Below, piece after piece: positions 1 to 9,449 of a stretch of 64,000 bases of DNA. Below the pieces are notes generated by a model. It was not told the DNA's origin and ran no database searches. It saw only the letters and a program-made list of their open reading frames with translations. The position numbers were made by a program, and so were the translations under genes. The DNA lies in the NCBI GenBank assembly GCA_963759055.1, contig CAVWYD010000004.1, positions 46,180 through 110,179 on the forward strand. The letters are read 5' to 3'. The stretch is from Thiosocius sp963759055 (GTDB lineage: Bacteria > Pseudomonadota > Gammaproteobacteria > Chromatiales > Chromatiaceae). Position 1 is the stretch's first letter. The number at the start of each line of letters is the position of its first letter.

Positions 1-1944
1 GTCAAGGGTGCGAAGCCCGAATATGCCTGGTACAACGGCACTGCCAGCCGTTATCTGCTCGGCGACCAGATCAACCCCAGTCTGGTCACCCGGATTGCCG
101 CACCACTGGGTAACCGCGAAGACCAGAAAGCCAAGATCCACCCGTTCAAGATTCATCGTGGTAAGCAGGTGTATGACACTGAACATGCGCGTTTCATATT
201 GCCCCACGTATACGGCGAAAAAGGTTTCTGGACCCGGTTCGACTGGGATGATGCGCTAAGCATCGGCTCCCAGGCGACCGGACTGCCGTTTAGCGGCAAA
301 TATGACTTTGCCCCCACCGAAATGTACATACCTCAGAATCACATGGTGGTCGGTAGCGAAAAGGCCCTGCAGTGCCCCGACTGTCATGGTGAATCCGGTC
401 GTATGAACTGGCAGTCACTGGGTTACGAGGACGATCCCGTGGCGCGGACCACGTTGGAGCACGAACCCATCCCCCTGCTCGACGCAGAGGGTGAGATGGT
501 GCACGAGTCGGGTAATCCGCTGTCAACCACGATGAGCTGCAGCCTGTGTCACGAGATTGAGGACGAAGCATTTCTTACGACGCATGCTTATCACTCCAAT
601 GTGCTTGCGGACGAACTGATACCAGAGCGCCGTGCGTTGATGGAACAGGGTCCGCGAATCTCTGTGGAGGAAGAGCAGCAGATGAACTGTTTTTTGTGCC
701 ACCTTGAAACGCCCAATGTCAGCGAGTGGCAGGACGCGATCAAGTCCGGCAACGTTGAATGGGCGGTTTCCGCAACCCTGGTCGGCAGCGAAATACTACG
801 GCGTACCGCGCAAGGATACGTGTGGGAACCGGGCCCTGTTAATGAAGACGGTATGGTGGTCGTATCGATGGTCTATCCCCGATCTTCGCACTGCGGCAGC
901 TGTCATGGCCTGGTGTATACGGATAACAAACCCCTGACCACCCGGCTCGGTTTGGATCAGAATTGGGGTACCGAGACCACCGGTCAGGTATTTGCCGCAC
1001 AGCGGATGCGACTGTCCGGGCTGAACCTTGTCAACAAGGATTCACTCACCAGTGCCTGGGACCTGCACGCTCAGCGCCTGGTTGAATGCGGCGACTGCCA
1101 CTATTCCAAAAAGCCACCCGCCCATTTGATCGGCGGAGAATCCGAAAGCGCCAAGGCACATGCCGGGATGAGAACCTGCGACAGTTGCCATACGGACAGG
1201 GTAGGGCATGACTGGCTGCCAGAGCAGGAAAAACATTTTGCTGCCGTCGCCTGTGAGTCATGTCACATACCGCAGATACATCTGCCGGCGCGCAAACAGG
1301 TCGACGCCAGCATGCTGACACGTGCCGGTAATTACCTGGTCAGCTATCGCGGCCTTGACTGGGGCAGCCCGGGCGATCTGGCCCAAGCCTATGTCATCGG
1401 TTATCGCCCGTTGTTGATGAAGCGGCGAAATGCGGATGGGTCAGAACAGTTTGCGCCGATGAATATGGTCAGCCGTTGGTATTGGGTTGACGGTGGTAAT
1501 GATCAGGAAGTAACCAAAGATGAGCTCGCGCAGGCGTTGTTGGCTGGCGAGGACTATCGCCCCGAGATCGTCGTCTTATTTGACGCCGACCGAAACGGCG
1601 AGGTGGACGAGACCGAGCTACGTCTGGACAGTGACGAGAAGGTCGAACGCATCCGTTCCCTGCTGACCGATCAGGGGGTGGCCGAGCCTGTGCTCACGGC
1701 CGAATTGCGTGCCTACCATCTCCATCATGCCGTTAAACTTGGCGATGCTAGCCGCGACTGCGGTCTTTGTCATGAAGAAAACAAATCTGCCGCATTTGAT
1801 CTTGCGGACCATGTTCCCGGTGGCATTCTGCCAAGTCGGTTTCATGGGACTTCTGGAGAACTCCAGGCGCAGTGGCTGCTGGCGCCGGACGGTAGCCTGA
1901 AGCTGCCTCAACCCAGCCAATTGTCCACCGCCAAGGCGAGATAG
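1..1944 (+). CDS. Multihaem c-type cytochrome, tetrathionate-reductase (octahaem) family, 5' truncated
   Basis: The reading frame is open from base 1, so the gene begins upstream of the window; an internal ATG at 169 is not the start. The visible 647 residues carry eight CXXCH haem motifs (CPDCH, CSLCH, CFLCH, CGSCH, CGDCH, CDSCH, CESCH, CGLCH). The segment around residues 20-60 (GDQINPSLVTRIAAPLG) resembles the octahaem tetrathionate reductase family, periplasmic enzymes that act on sulfur or nitrogen oxyanions. Further N-terminal haems are probably missing, so the total is likely above eight. Between the seventh and eighth haems there is a canonical EF-hand loop (DADRNGEVDETE), suggesting Ca2+ binding. 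The gene is followed after 17 nt by sulfur transporter genes, which favours a role with thiosulfate, tetrathionate or a related sulfur compound. The substrate is inferred, not shown. Confidence 0.85.
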   Translation, partial: VKGAKPEYAWYNGTASRYLLGDQINPSLVTRIAAPLGNREDQKAKIHPFKIHRGKQVYDTEHARFILPHVYGEKGFWTRFDWDDALSIGSQATGLPFSGKYDFAPTEMYIPQNHMVVGSEKALQCPDCHGESGRMNWQSLGYEDDPVARTTLEHEPIPLLDAEGEMVHESGNPLSTTMSCSLCHEIEDEAFLTTHAYHSNVLADELIPERRALMEQGPRISVEEEQQMNCFLCHLETPNVSEWQDAIKSGNVEWAVSATLVGSEILRRTAQGYVWEPGPVNEDGMVVVSMVYPRSSHCGSCHGLVYTDNKPLTTRLGLDQNWGTETTGQVFAAQRMRLSGLNLVNKDSLTSAWDLHAQRLVECGDCHYSKKPPAHLIGGESESAKAHAGMRTCDSCHTDRVGHDWLPEQEKHFAAVACESCHIPQIHLPARKQVDASMLTRAGNYLVSYRGLDWGSPGDLAQAYVIGYRPLLMKRRNADGSEQFAPMNMVSRWYWVDGGNDQEVTKDELAQALLAGEDYRPEIVVLFDADRNGEVDETELRLDSDEKVERIRSLLTDQGVAEPVLTAELRAYHLHHAVKLGDASRDCGLCHEENKSAAFDLADHVPGGILPSRFHGTSGELQAQWLLAPDGSLKLPQPSQLSTAKAR

Positions 1945-1961
1945 GAAGAGAGACCCCGAGC

Positions 1962-2501
1962 ATGCCGCGAAGACGCAACAAAGATCGCTATTGGGAACCT
2001 TACATCGCCGGGGCGCTGCTCGGCATCTTGTTGTTTCTGACCTTCTTTCTGACCGGCCATGGCCTGGGGTCTTCCGGCGGTGTCAACCGCGTTCTGGTCG
2101 CGGTTGAGGATTTACTTGTCCCCCGGCACGTGGACACGACACCTTATCTGGCAGCGATTGCCGGGGGTGAACGCAATCCGCTCGATCATTGGATCGTCTG
2201 GCAGGTTGCAGGCATCCTGGTCGGTGGTTTCGTCTCTGGCTGGCTGAGGGGCCGTGTGCGCGTGGAAACCCGGCGTGGTCCGCAAATTACCCCCCGGACG
2301 CGTTGGGCGATGGCTTTCATCGGCGGCATCTTGATGGGTTACGGCGCTCGTCTGGCGCGCGGCTGTACCTCCGGACAGGGGCTCAGTGGCAGTGCGGTGC
2401 TGTCGGTCGGCAGCTGGGCCTTCCTGCTGTCCGTGTTCGCCGGCGGATATCTCATCGCCTGGTTCTTCAGACGGCTGTGGCTGCCAGGCGGTGACGGCTG
2501 A
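1962..2501 (+). CDS. YeeE/YedE family sulfur transporter, N-terminal half protein
   Basis: This 179-residue membrane protein belongs to the YeeE/YedE (PF04143, TsuA-type) family that takes up thiosulfate or related sulfur species. It shows a first membrane segment near residues 15-32 and the family signature GCTSGQGLSG near residue 135, which holds the conserved Cys. In E. coli the transporter is one chain of about 350 residues; here the two halves are separate genes. The stop overlaps the next ATG (TGATG at 2499-2503), so the halves are translationally coupled. Ligand identity is inferred from the family and from the adjacent cytochrome and rhodanese-like genes. Confidence 0.85.
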   Translation: MPRRRNKDRYWEPYIAGALLGILLFLTFFLTGHGLGSSGGVNRVLVAVEDLLVPRHVDTTPYLAAIAGGERNPLDHWIVWQVAGILVGGFVSGWLRGRVRVETRRGPQITPRTRWAMAFIGGILMGYGARLARGCTSGQGLSGSAVLSVGSWAFLLSVFAGGYLIAWFFRRLWLPGGDG

Positions 2502-3098
2502 TGGCCCCCTGGGACCTGGAAACTGCACTCGGCGGGGCAGGCGCCTCGGTCATCTATCTGCTGATCGGCTTCGCTTTCGGATTTATCCTGGAGTCCGCGG
2601 GCTTTGGAGACTCACGCCGGCTGGCGGCGCAGTTCTATTGGCGCAACCTGACCGTCATCAAGGTCATGTTGACAGCCATCATGGTGGCCATGATTTTGAT
2701 CTTTTGGTCGACCGCACTGGGTTGGCTCGACTATGACGCCGTCTGGGTAAACCCGACCTACCTCTGGCCTGGCATTGCCGGTGGTCTGATCATGGGGGGT
2801 GGGTTCGTATTGGGTGGCTTTTGTCCCGGCACCTCTCTGGTAGGTGCGGCGACGCTGAAGCTGGACGCCATCTGGTTCATCGTAGGGGCCGCGGTCGGCA
2901 TTGTCGGCTTCGGCGAAACCGTCTCTCTGTACAACGATTTTTGGAACTCCAGCCATCTGGGACGGTCTTAGCTTGCCGGATTGGCTGGACCTGCCCGCTG
3001 GTGTGGTCATTCTCGCTCTGGTCAGCATTGGAATCCTGATACTTTGGATCGGAGAAATCGTGCGCCGGCGAATCCATGGTGATCTCGATGAAGGCTAG
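2501..3098 (+). CDS. YeeE/YedE family sulfur transporter, C-terminal half protein (frameshifted near its end)
   Basis: The uninterrupted frame (2501-2971) encodes 156 residues with the second YeeE/YedE signature GGFCPGTSLVGAAT near residue 105. It stops early at 2969-2971. An overlapping frame to 3098 continues with LSLPDWLDLPAGVVILALVS and a membrane segment, which is what the family normally has at its C-terminus. Removing one base near 2964-2969 (GGTCTT) joins the two into a protein of about 198 residues. The break is therefore a sequence error or a recent mutation, not two genes. The rhodanese-like gene starts inside the corrected 3' end, keeping the operon overlap. Confidence 0.75.
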
Positions 3099-3723
3099 TG
3101 GTCTGGGAGCCGGGCTCCTGCTGCTGGCCGCGTCTGGCCTGGTTTGGCATGGACAACCGGGGCCCGAGGAAAAATGGGGGTTCCTGGCTGCGGAACTTGG
3201 GCCTCGCCTTACTCACCGAGAGGTGCAGATAGAGCCTGCAGAACTGTTGAGCCTGATGCACGATGACTATATCAATCTCATCCTGGTCGATGTGCGTGAC
3301 GAGCGCGACTGGAACCTGTTCCATTTATGGGGTGCCGAACGGCTGAAACCCGGACAACTGCTGAACAGCGCCAAACGCTTCAGGGATCTGCCGGAGAATA
3401 GCGTGATCGTCCTGGTCAGCAATGACGAGCTTGCCGCCACCGAGGTGTGGAAGCAGCTGATGGCTGCCGCATCCAGACCGAACGCCTATGTCTTGGCAGG
3501 TGGGATTAATCGCTGGCTGAATGAGTTTACGGCAGACGGTCGAGGCAGACCGAGAACCAGCGAATCCGAAAGCCCGGACGAAAAGCTGCGTCATTCTTTC
3601 GAGTGGGCGCTTGGTTCCAGACACCCGGCATCCCTGCCGGACCCGCATTATGTCGGGACGCACCAATTCACAAAAAAAGTGAAGTTGTTAAAGCGGGTCG
3701 TAAGAAAAGGTGGCTGCGGCTGA
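3076..3723 (+). CDS. Membrane-anchored rhodanese-like protein lacking the catalytic Cys
   Basis: A 215-residue protein with an N-terminal signal or anchor (residues about 5-22) followed by a rhodanese-like fold. The signatures LVDVRDERDW and AYVLAGGINRWLNEF are present. In active rhodaneses the strand before the active-site loop ends in a Cys that carries the persulfide; the corresponding segment here reads VIVLVSNDELAAT, with Ser in its place. It probably binds or channels sulfur species, or plays a structural role, rather than transferring sulfane sulfur. It overlaps the corrected end of the YeeE/YedE gene, so it belongs to the same transcription unit. The tail after residue about 155 is basic and looks disordered. 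Confidence 0.75.
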   Translation: MVISMKASGLGAGLLLLAASGLVWHGQPGPEEKWGFLAAELGPRLTHREVQIEPAELLSLMHDDYINLILVDVRDERDWNLFHLWGAERLKPGQLLNSAKRFRDLPENSVIVLVSNDELAATEVWKQLMAAASRPNAYVLAGGINRWLNEFTADGRGRPRTSESESPDEKLRHSFEWALGSRHPASLPDPHYVGTHQFTKKVKLLKRVVRKGGCG

Positions 3724-3926
3724 CTTTTGCCTGCATGCTTCGGTGCGGTCTCGGTCCGCCATACAGGCGAGAATATCCGTGTCGCTCTTGATGTCGGTCA
3801 ATCCAGGGGAGGCTCGCTTCTTTGCTTTGCCGGTTTCCGGTGTTGAAGTGTAGTTGAGGGCTGATGGCCAGGTCGCCAGGATGGTGTCTGAACCAGGTTC
3901 CTCCGCCAGATAATTTGGAGCGCGAT

Positions 3927-4319
3927 ATGTGTTACCTCAAGTCACTGCTTTTTGGTCTGATAGTGCTTCCTTTCCTGGCGAATGCGGCGGAGACGATCCC
4001 TGATGACAAGGCGGTGCTGCAGTTTCAGACCAAGGTAGGTCTCGTTACCTTCAATCATTTCCTGCATGCAACCCTGCGTACCAACGAGTGCGAGAGTTGC
4101 CATCATACCCATGAGCCGGGCGCCCCCTTCCAGCCTTGCTCCGACTGCCACAAGAAGAAAAAGACGCCGGTCGTGGGGTTTTCGGTCCTGGCACCCAAGA
4201 GTTCCAAGGCATACCATCTGAAGTGCAAAGGCTGTCACGAATACACGGTCAAGGAGTTGGAGAAGCCCGCAGGACCGACCAAGTGCAAGCTATGCCACGT
4301 CAAAGCGACAGACGGGTAA
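3927..4319 (+). CDS. Small periplasmic tetrahaem cytochrome c (class III/c7-like)
   Basis: The start ATG at 3927 is preceded by GGAG at 3917-3920 and opens a clear signal peptide (cleavage after LANAAE), so the longer upstream frame is not used. The mature protein is only about 110 residues and has four haem motifs: CESCH, CSDCH, CKGCH and CKLCH, with extra His residues (FNHFLH, HHTHE) able to provide second axial ligands. This is the pattern of small class III electron-shuttle cytochromes. It ends 19 nt before the stop of the convergent barrel gene. It is likely a periplasmic electron carrier for the upstream octahaem-type enzyme or for the MtrA/MtrB-like conduit; this is inference. Confidence 0.85.
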   Translation: MCYLKSLLFGLIVLPFLANAAETIPDDKAVLQFQTKVGLVTFNHFLHATLRTNECESCHHTHEPGAPFQPCSDCHKKKKTPVVGFSVLAPKSSKAYHLKCKGCHEYTVKELEKPAGPTKCKLCHVKATDG

Positions 4320-4338
4320 CTTTTGTCGTGTCCGGCAC

Positions 4339-7300
4339 TCAGAACCTTGTTACCAGGGAAACCCCAATCACGTGCTGATCATAGCTGGGGTCACCCTCTC
4401 CCAACACCAGTACCTCGGGAATGGTGGCTGGACTGACGCCGTCGAGTGACCAGTCGTCCTCGTCGTATTTTTCGTAGCGGTAACTGAGTTTGAGGGTGGT
4501 GTTCTTCTCCAGCTTGTAGTCCGCGTACAGCCTCAGGCTGTGCATCTTGGTCTCGAGGTCGGGGAACGGGCTGACCGGGGGCAGGGGATTGTAGCTCTTC
4601 ATATCGGCCTCGCCCTTGCTCCGGCTGAAGGTGTACTCACTGCCGATCTCCAGTCGCTCGCTCTGTTTCCAGCGCAGGCCCAGGCCGACGCTGTCGACCG
4701 TGTCCTCGTTGTCGACGAACCAGTCTGGACTGTTCGGCTCCTGGCTGCCGGCCTGTTCCGATTCGTAGCGATCCCAGCCGACGTAGGCGTGGCCGGAAAG
4801 TTCTTCGCTCCACTGGTAGGCCGCGTCCAGCGCGATCGAGGCCAACTTGGCCTCGGTCAGGCCAACCTCGGTATCGTCATAGTCGTCGTCGCTGTACTGC
4901 AGGTTGGCGTTGAGCGACAAGCGATCGTTCGGTTGATAGGCGATATCCAGGCCACCCGTGACCCGGTCCCGGTCCGCGATGTTGTACTTGCGAAGTAGCG
5001 TGTTCTCGCCCGGGTTGGTGTGGTACGAGGTGCCGTCGCGCGACGACGCACCGCCACTGATCGACAGCTGGACATTGTCCAGCGGGGTCAGGCGCAGCTT
5101 GAGTCTGACCCTTGTCCTCGGTCGTCTCCTTGACCTCGGACGGCGAGCGTTCGAAGGTCTCGCGGCTGAGATCGCCGCTCAGGCGTGCCGTACGGTTGAT
5201 CCGGTAACCCGCATCCAGTTTCAAGGTACGCTTGTCGTAACTGTAGGGCTGGTTGGTGTCGGTGGGCTGGGGGAGCCCGCCACGTTGGGTGTCATTGACG
5301 TAATAGGTGTATTCATTCTTGTCGGTCTCGTTGTCACGCCGCTGCATCCGGTAAGAGGCCTTCAGGTTGAGGCCCGGCATCGGGCGCGAGGTCAGGCTGA
5401 GCAGGGCGTTGTACAGATAGACCTCGCCATCGAGCGAGTCCTCTGGCTGGGGGTTTGGGGTCAACGCGGGATTGACCGTGTCGGGCAGGAAGGATTCGTC
5501 CTGCAGCATCAGGCCGACTGAGGCGAATCCGCTCAACCGGGTGGTGTCGCTGAGCACCTGGGCGCCGGACAGTGTCACCTGGTGGAACTGGTTCTCCGGT
5601 GCTTGGGCCGTGCTGCCGACCGGGCCACGCGACCCGGTGGCATTGAACGGACTCTCCCAGCTCAGTTCCTCGAAATTGTTGCTGAAAAACGAGCCCTTGT
5701 AGGCCAGTTCGAACTGGCCCTTGTCGGTCAAATAGCCGAGCGAGGCATTGAGACTGTTGGTCGTGTAGTCGATCGGGGTCGGCAGCAGGGCTGAGCGGGA
5801 GTTGCCGGGAGATTCGCCGATGACACCCGCCGTCTGGGTGGTACCCTCCTTGGTCTCGGTGTCGTAGCCGAGTGCGAGGGTCCACTTCTTGTCCGCGGAG
5901 TACAGCAGGGTGCCGACGCCCAGGTCCTTGCGCTTGGTGCCTATGTCGACCTCGTTCAGGCTGTTGGCCAGTTCGCTCATCCCGTCCGTGGTGGGAGCGT
6001 AGACCCAGTTTGCAGGCAGGGTGAGGTTGCTGCCACCCTCGCCGAGGAACACGGTCTTGCCGGTGAAGTCGTTGAAAGGCGTCTCATCGTATTTGATGAA
6101 TGCCTCATAGCTGCCCTGGGAGCCCCAGTCGATACCGAGGGATCGGGAGTCCAGGCCGAGGTCGAGACCTTTTATGGCCGCATAGCCGGCTTTGCCATCC
6201 GTGCTGTGCAGGTGCACGTCGCTGTTCCAGTAGAAACCGTCATCGTTGAGACCCGTATAGCGGCCGAAACGGTTGGAATCGTCGGTCACGTAGAGACCGC
6301 CGATCTCCCATTCACCGTCGGTGCTGAAGTCCGAGATCATGGGCTCGAACAGGGGATAGCCCTGGGTGGCAAAGGTCAGGAAGACCGAATTCTTTTCGTA
6401 GTCTTCTGAGCCGAAAAGCACGCCCTTGTCGTTCGAGTCATGTGTGACATGGCGCGCGCCGGCCAAGATATAGGCGTTGCGCGCGACATAGTATTTCACC
6501 CCTGCCTCGGCCGAGTAGGTATCGTCCTCGCGCCCGATCTCGAGATAATCCGCATTGTTGTATCCGAAGCTGAGATGCGGGATCAGTCGCGGTGACACAC
6601 GGAATTCGATGCGTCCAGACAGGCTGGTGTTGATGTAGCCGGGGCTGCCTGCGAGGGTGGTCTCGTTCAGTGAGCGCTGCAGCCTGGCGGTTATCTTGGT
6701 GGATTTGTCCGGCAGGAAAGTCAGGCGGCCACCAAAATCCACTTTGCTGACGCTGTCGAAGCGGCTGTCGTCGTAGTCCTGCTCGATGATGCCGACATAA
6801 GCCTCGGTTTTGTTGCCGCCACCAAAATCGTTTTCCAGACCGATCGCCGCGCGATAGCCGTCCGAGTCGCGCTCGAAGCCGTTCAGATCCGCCCCCATGG
6901 TCATAGTCGCGCTTGTCGTACAGGGCCTGTACGAACACCGCATTCTGCGCGTCGAGCTGGTGGGTGGCGCGGATACCGAGCCCGAACAGTTCGCGGTCGC
7001 GATCGTCGTTGATCAGGGTACCGAAGACGGAGGGCACATTGTCGAAATCGAGTGACTCGTAGGTGCCGCCGATGCGGTAGGTGGTGTCGCCGTGAGTCGT
7101 CTTTATCCCGGCATGTGCACTCTGTGACCGGTAGGTGGTGGGTTCCAGGCCGCCGACGGTGGCGTCCTGCGAATCGCGACCCTCGTGGTTGAAACTGATG
7201 CCCACACCGCCGAACAGGTTGGCCGTCTCGTTGAGGTCGTAGCGACCGTCGGCGCTGGCCCAGTAGTCGAGGTAGTTCTCGCCGTCATAGTCCCAGTAAC

Positions 7301-7631
7301 GCCCGAAATCGGCCCCGGCCCGGAAGCGCAGGCTATGCTCCGTCCAGGTGGAGTCGATCTTGATGTTGGGTGAGGTCCGGGTGATCCAGTCTGACAGGGT
7401 GTCCTTGTCGGTGGCAAACACGTTGCTGTCGTAGATCTCAGTGATCGACAGGGACGGCCTGATGCGAAAGCCGTTGACATGGTAACCGGGCTTCTTGCCG
7501 GCGGGGGCCGCTGCCGCGTCGGCATCCGGCTTATCGCTTCCCTGTTCCGCGTCCTGCGCGGAGCCGATCGGCGAAGCGATGACAATGGCGACAAACAGGC
7601 CGATGCCGAAACGCAGTTGTTGAATCTCCAA
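4339..7631 (-). CDS. Double outer-membrane barrel: BBP2-like barrel fused to MtrB/PioB-family porin (two frameshifts)
   Basis: Read on the minus strand from a TTG at 7631 (GGAGGGG upstream, then a signal peptide ending GSAQD). The first part (about residues 45-400) resembles the putative beta-barrel porin 2 family (GFRIRPSLSITEIYDSNVFA). The second part (from about residue 430) has the MtrB/PioB decahaem-associated porin pattern (GRYTGLNDDGFYWNSDV, SLGIDWGSQGSYEAF, LTLPANWV) and ends with the C-terminal Phe typical of outer-membrane barrels. The frame is broken twice: at the G5 run 6892-6896 and at GGG 5109-5111. Removing one G at each restores one protein of about 1,097 residues. MtrB-type porins hold an MtrA-type cytochrome across the outer membrane; that partner is divergently encoded next door. 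Homopolymer errors or recent decay both explain the breaks. Confidence 0.8.
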
Positions 7632-7924
7632 ATCTATCCCCTCCGTGAACCCGAGTGCGCCGACCGGTCCAGGTCTGCGGTCCGAGTTTATTGTGACAGC
7701 CCAATTTACCAACCGATCTTAAGCAATTGCGTCCGGAATCTCTCGTAAATGGTTAATTCTGATTTGTTCTCTGTCAAGAAATCGGGTGTAATCGGCCGCG
7801 GGCGTGGCGTGTCGGTTGCGGCTGGCGGGATGAATTGATTCAAATGCCCGCCGTGGCGCGTCCGGGATGCCGGCAGTGGGATGTATGGATCACCGCCCCG
7901 CGTGGTGCGAATAAGGAGCAGTCT
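7632..7924. promoter_or_regulatory. Divergent intergenic region between MtrB-like and decahaem cytochrome genes
   Basis: This 293-bp gap separates the minus-strand barrel gene from the plus-strand decahaem cytochrome gene and must contain both promoters. An AT-richer stretch lies at about 7695-7790. GGAG at 7915-7918 serves the cytochrome GTG start. I see no clear consensus promoter and no GAAACAATTC repeat here. No gene is evident. Confidence 0.4.
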
Positions 7925-8911
7925 GTGTTGAAGAGTTATGCCATCGGCCTGAGCCTCTTGTTGTCCTTCACCTGTGGTCTGGGCATGGCAGCCGATAGCG
8001 GCGCCGGGCAGCTGTCCGACGACAAGTACATGCGGTTCGATGTCTGCCTGGGATGCCATGAGGCCCAGTACGAGGCGATCAGGTCCACGGCGCACTGGAT
8101 GAGTGGTGACGATCGCACACCGGTGAGCGCGCACCAGTGCGCGAGCTGTCACGGCAATCTCGATGAACACGTAGAGGCCGAGGGCGAGATCGCCGGTAGT
8201 GGGATGAAGGCCTATGGCAGGGCGAGCCTGATGACCCCTGAGGAACAGACCGCTGTCTGCGCCGGGTGCCATAAGGAGGCCAGCCTGATGCACTGGCAGG
8301 GCAGCGGACACGACAATGCCGATGTCGGCTGCGTCGGTTGTCACAGCGTGCACCAGCCCGACCGGGTACGTGCGCGCGAGACCGAGGCCGAGGTGTGTTT
8401 CAGTTGCCACGCGGATCTGCGTGCCCAGATCCACAAGCCGTACGGCCATCCTCTGCGCGAGGACAAAATGGGCTGCAGCGATTGTCACGGTGCGCATGGC
8501 GGCGTCGGCGAATCCGGCCTGAAGGGCTTCTCGGTCAACGAGGTGTGCTACGAGTGCCACGCCGAGAAGCGCGGGCCCTTCCTCTGGGAGCATGCCCCGG
8601 CGAGCGAGAACTGCGTCCTGTGCCACAGTGCGCACGGCTCGGTACACAGAGGCATGTTGACCCGTCGTCAGCCGCAGCTCTGCCAGTCGTGTCACGAGCC
8701 GACCCACCCGCGGCTTAATCCGGGTGGGCCGTACGGGGGCCACTCACGCCTGGCCCTGAGCTACCGCGCCCCGGGTGCGTTCGACCAGGGCCCCGACCCT
8801 GACCCGACAAGGCCCGGGATATCCCGACTGGTGATGGGTGAGGCCTGCAGCAACTGTCATAACCAGGTGCACGGCACCAATCACCCGGCCGGTGCCAATC
8901 TGATGCGCTGA
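7925..8911 (+). CDS. Decahaem c-type cytochrome, DmsE/MtrA family
   Basis: Start chosen at GTG 7925, with AAGGAG just upstream and a following signal peptide (hydrophobic core about residues 5-20, cleavage near GMAAD). The mature protein has exactly ten CXXCH motifs (CLGCH, CASCH, CAGCH, CVGCH, CFSCH, CSDCH, CYECH, CVLCH, CQSCH, CSNCH), and its length of about 328 residues matches the DmsE/MtrA family. These cytochromes sit inside an MtrB-type porin and carry electrons between the periplasm and the cell exterior. The divergent neighbour encodes such a porin. No outer-surface MtrC/OmcA-like cytochrome is visible in the window. It could work outward (respiration of external acceptors) or inward (oxidation of external donors), as PioAB or MtoAB do. 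Confidence 0.92.
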   Translation: MLKSYAIGLSLLLSFTCGLGMAADSGAGQLSDDKYMRFDVCLGCHEAQYEAIRSTAHWMSGDDRTPVSAHQCASCHGNLDEHVEAEGEIAGSGMKAYGRASLMTPEEQTAVCAGCHKEASLMHWQGSGHDNADVGCVGCHSVHQPDRVRARETEAEVCFSCHADLRAQIHKPYGHPLREDKMGCSDCHGAHGGVGESGLKGFSVNEVCYECHAEKRGPFLWEHAPASENCVLCHSAHGSVHRGMLTRRQPQLCQSCHEPTHPRLNPGGPYGGHSRLALSYRAPGAFDQGPDPDPTRPGISRLVMGEACSNCHNQVHGTNHPAGANLMR

Positions 8912-8921
8912 TGCGCGGGTG

Positions 8922-8954
8922 AAAAAAAGGGCAGGCACCCTACGATGCCTGCCC
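8922..8954 (-). terminator. Rho-independent terminator of the small secreted protein gene
   Basis: A 9-bp perfect stem (GGGCAGGCA at 8929-8937 with TGCCTGCCC at 8946-8954, 8-nt loop) is followed on the minus strand by a run of seven T (A-run 8922-8928 on plus). It lies 37 nt after the minus-strand stop at 8992 and between two convergent genes, so it can also slow transcription from the decahaem cytochrome gene. Confidence 0.8.
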
Positions 8955-8991
8955 CACCCCGCATTGAATTTTCCTTTAAACGGTCCTTGGC

Positions 8992-9288
8992 TTAGCTGCG
9001 CCCTCCGCGCGTGCCGCCCTGGCCGCCTGAACCGCGTGCGTCGGCTGAACCGCCGCTGCTCGTGTCATCCACCTGGAAGCGGTTGACCGAGTCGGCGCCG
9101 GCGCCCATCTGTACGAATTCGATGAAATCGTCGTTTTCCTCGTCACGGGTATCAATGCGCTCGTTGTGAACGTCATTGGGCATGTTGGCCCAGCCTTCGC
9201 CCCAGACGCTGTTGTGATCGGCCAGCGCTCCGCCAGCGGCCGCCAGGCTGATCGCCGTGACGAGATAAAAAGACTTCGACTTGATCAT
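8992..9288 (-). CDS. Small secreted protein of the porin-cytochrome island, Gly/Arg-rich tail
   Basis: A 98-residue protein with a signal peptide (MIKSKSFYLVTAISLAAAGGALA), an N-terminal block DHNSVWGEGWANMPNDVHN, a middle block FIEFVQMGAGADSVNRF and a Ser/Gly/Arg-rich tail. The AGGAG sequence upstream of 9288 supports this start. I recognise the two blocks as a recurring small-protein type near decahaem cytochrome loci, but its function is unknown to me. Its upstream region carries the GAAACAATTC repeats shared with the response-regulator gene, which suggests control by that two-component system. Confidence 0.75.
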   Translation of the reverse strand: MIKSKSFYLVTAISLAAAGGALADHNSVWGEGWANMPNDVHNERIDTRDEENDDFIEFVQMGAGADSVNRFQVDDTSSGGSADARGSGGQGGTRGGRS

Positions 9289-9424
9289 GGGATTGGCTCC
9301 TGAATTTAAATTTCTGCCAATGCCCCGCGCGGGGCTGTCGGCACGCCGGTGTGAGTGCTGCCACACGTCGCAGTGGAACTCTAGGGTATTGCTGTTTCGG
9401 CCCGATTTCCCTTCCAGGCCAGAC

Positions 9425-9449
9425 TGTTTCGAATTGTTTCAATTGTTTC
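9425..9449 (-). promoter_or_regulatory. Tandem GAAACAATTC operator-like repeats upstream of the small secreted protein gene
   Basis: On the minus strand three GAAAC units follow each other at 9-10 bp intervals (GTTTC at 9426, 9436 and 9445 on plus). The 16-nt piece GAAACAATTCGAAACA occurs identically at 13405-13420 in front of the response-regulator gene. One more GTTTC occurs at 9394 and an inverted GAAAC at 9466. Direct repeats with one-helical-turn spacing are typical of OmpR/PhoB-family binding sites. The rest of the 9289-9613 gap holds no gene. Confidence 0.6.

Noticed and set aside
7706..8743. Long minus-strand frame opposite the decahaem cytochrome gene
   Set aside because: It is the antisense of a gene with ten haem motifs and has no recognisable domain.
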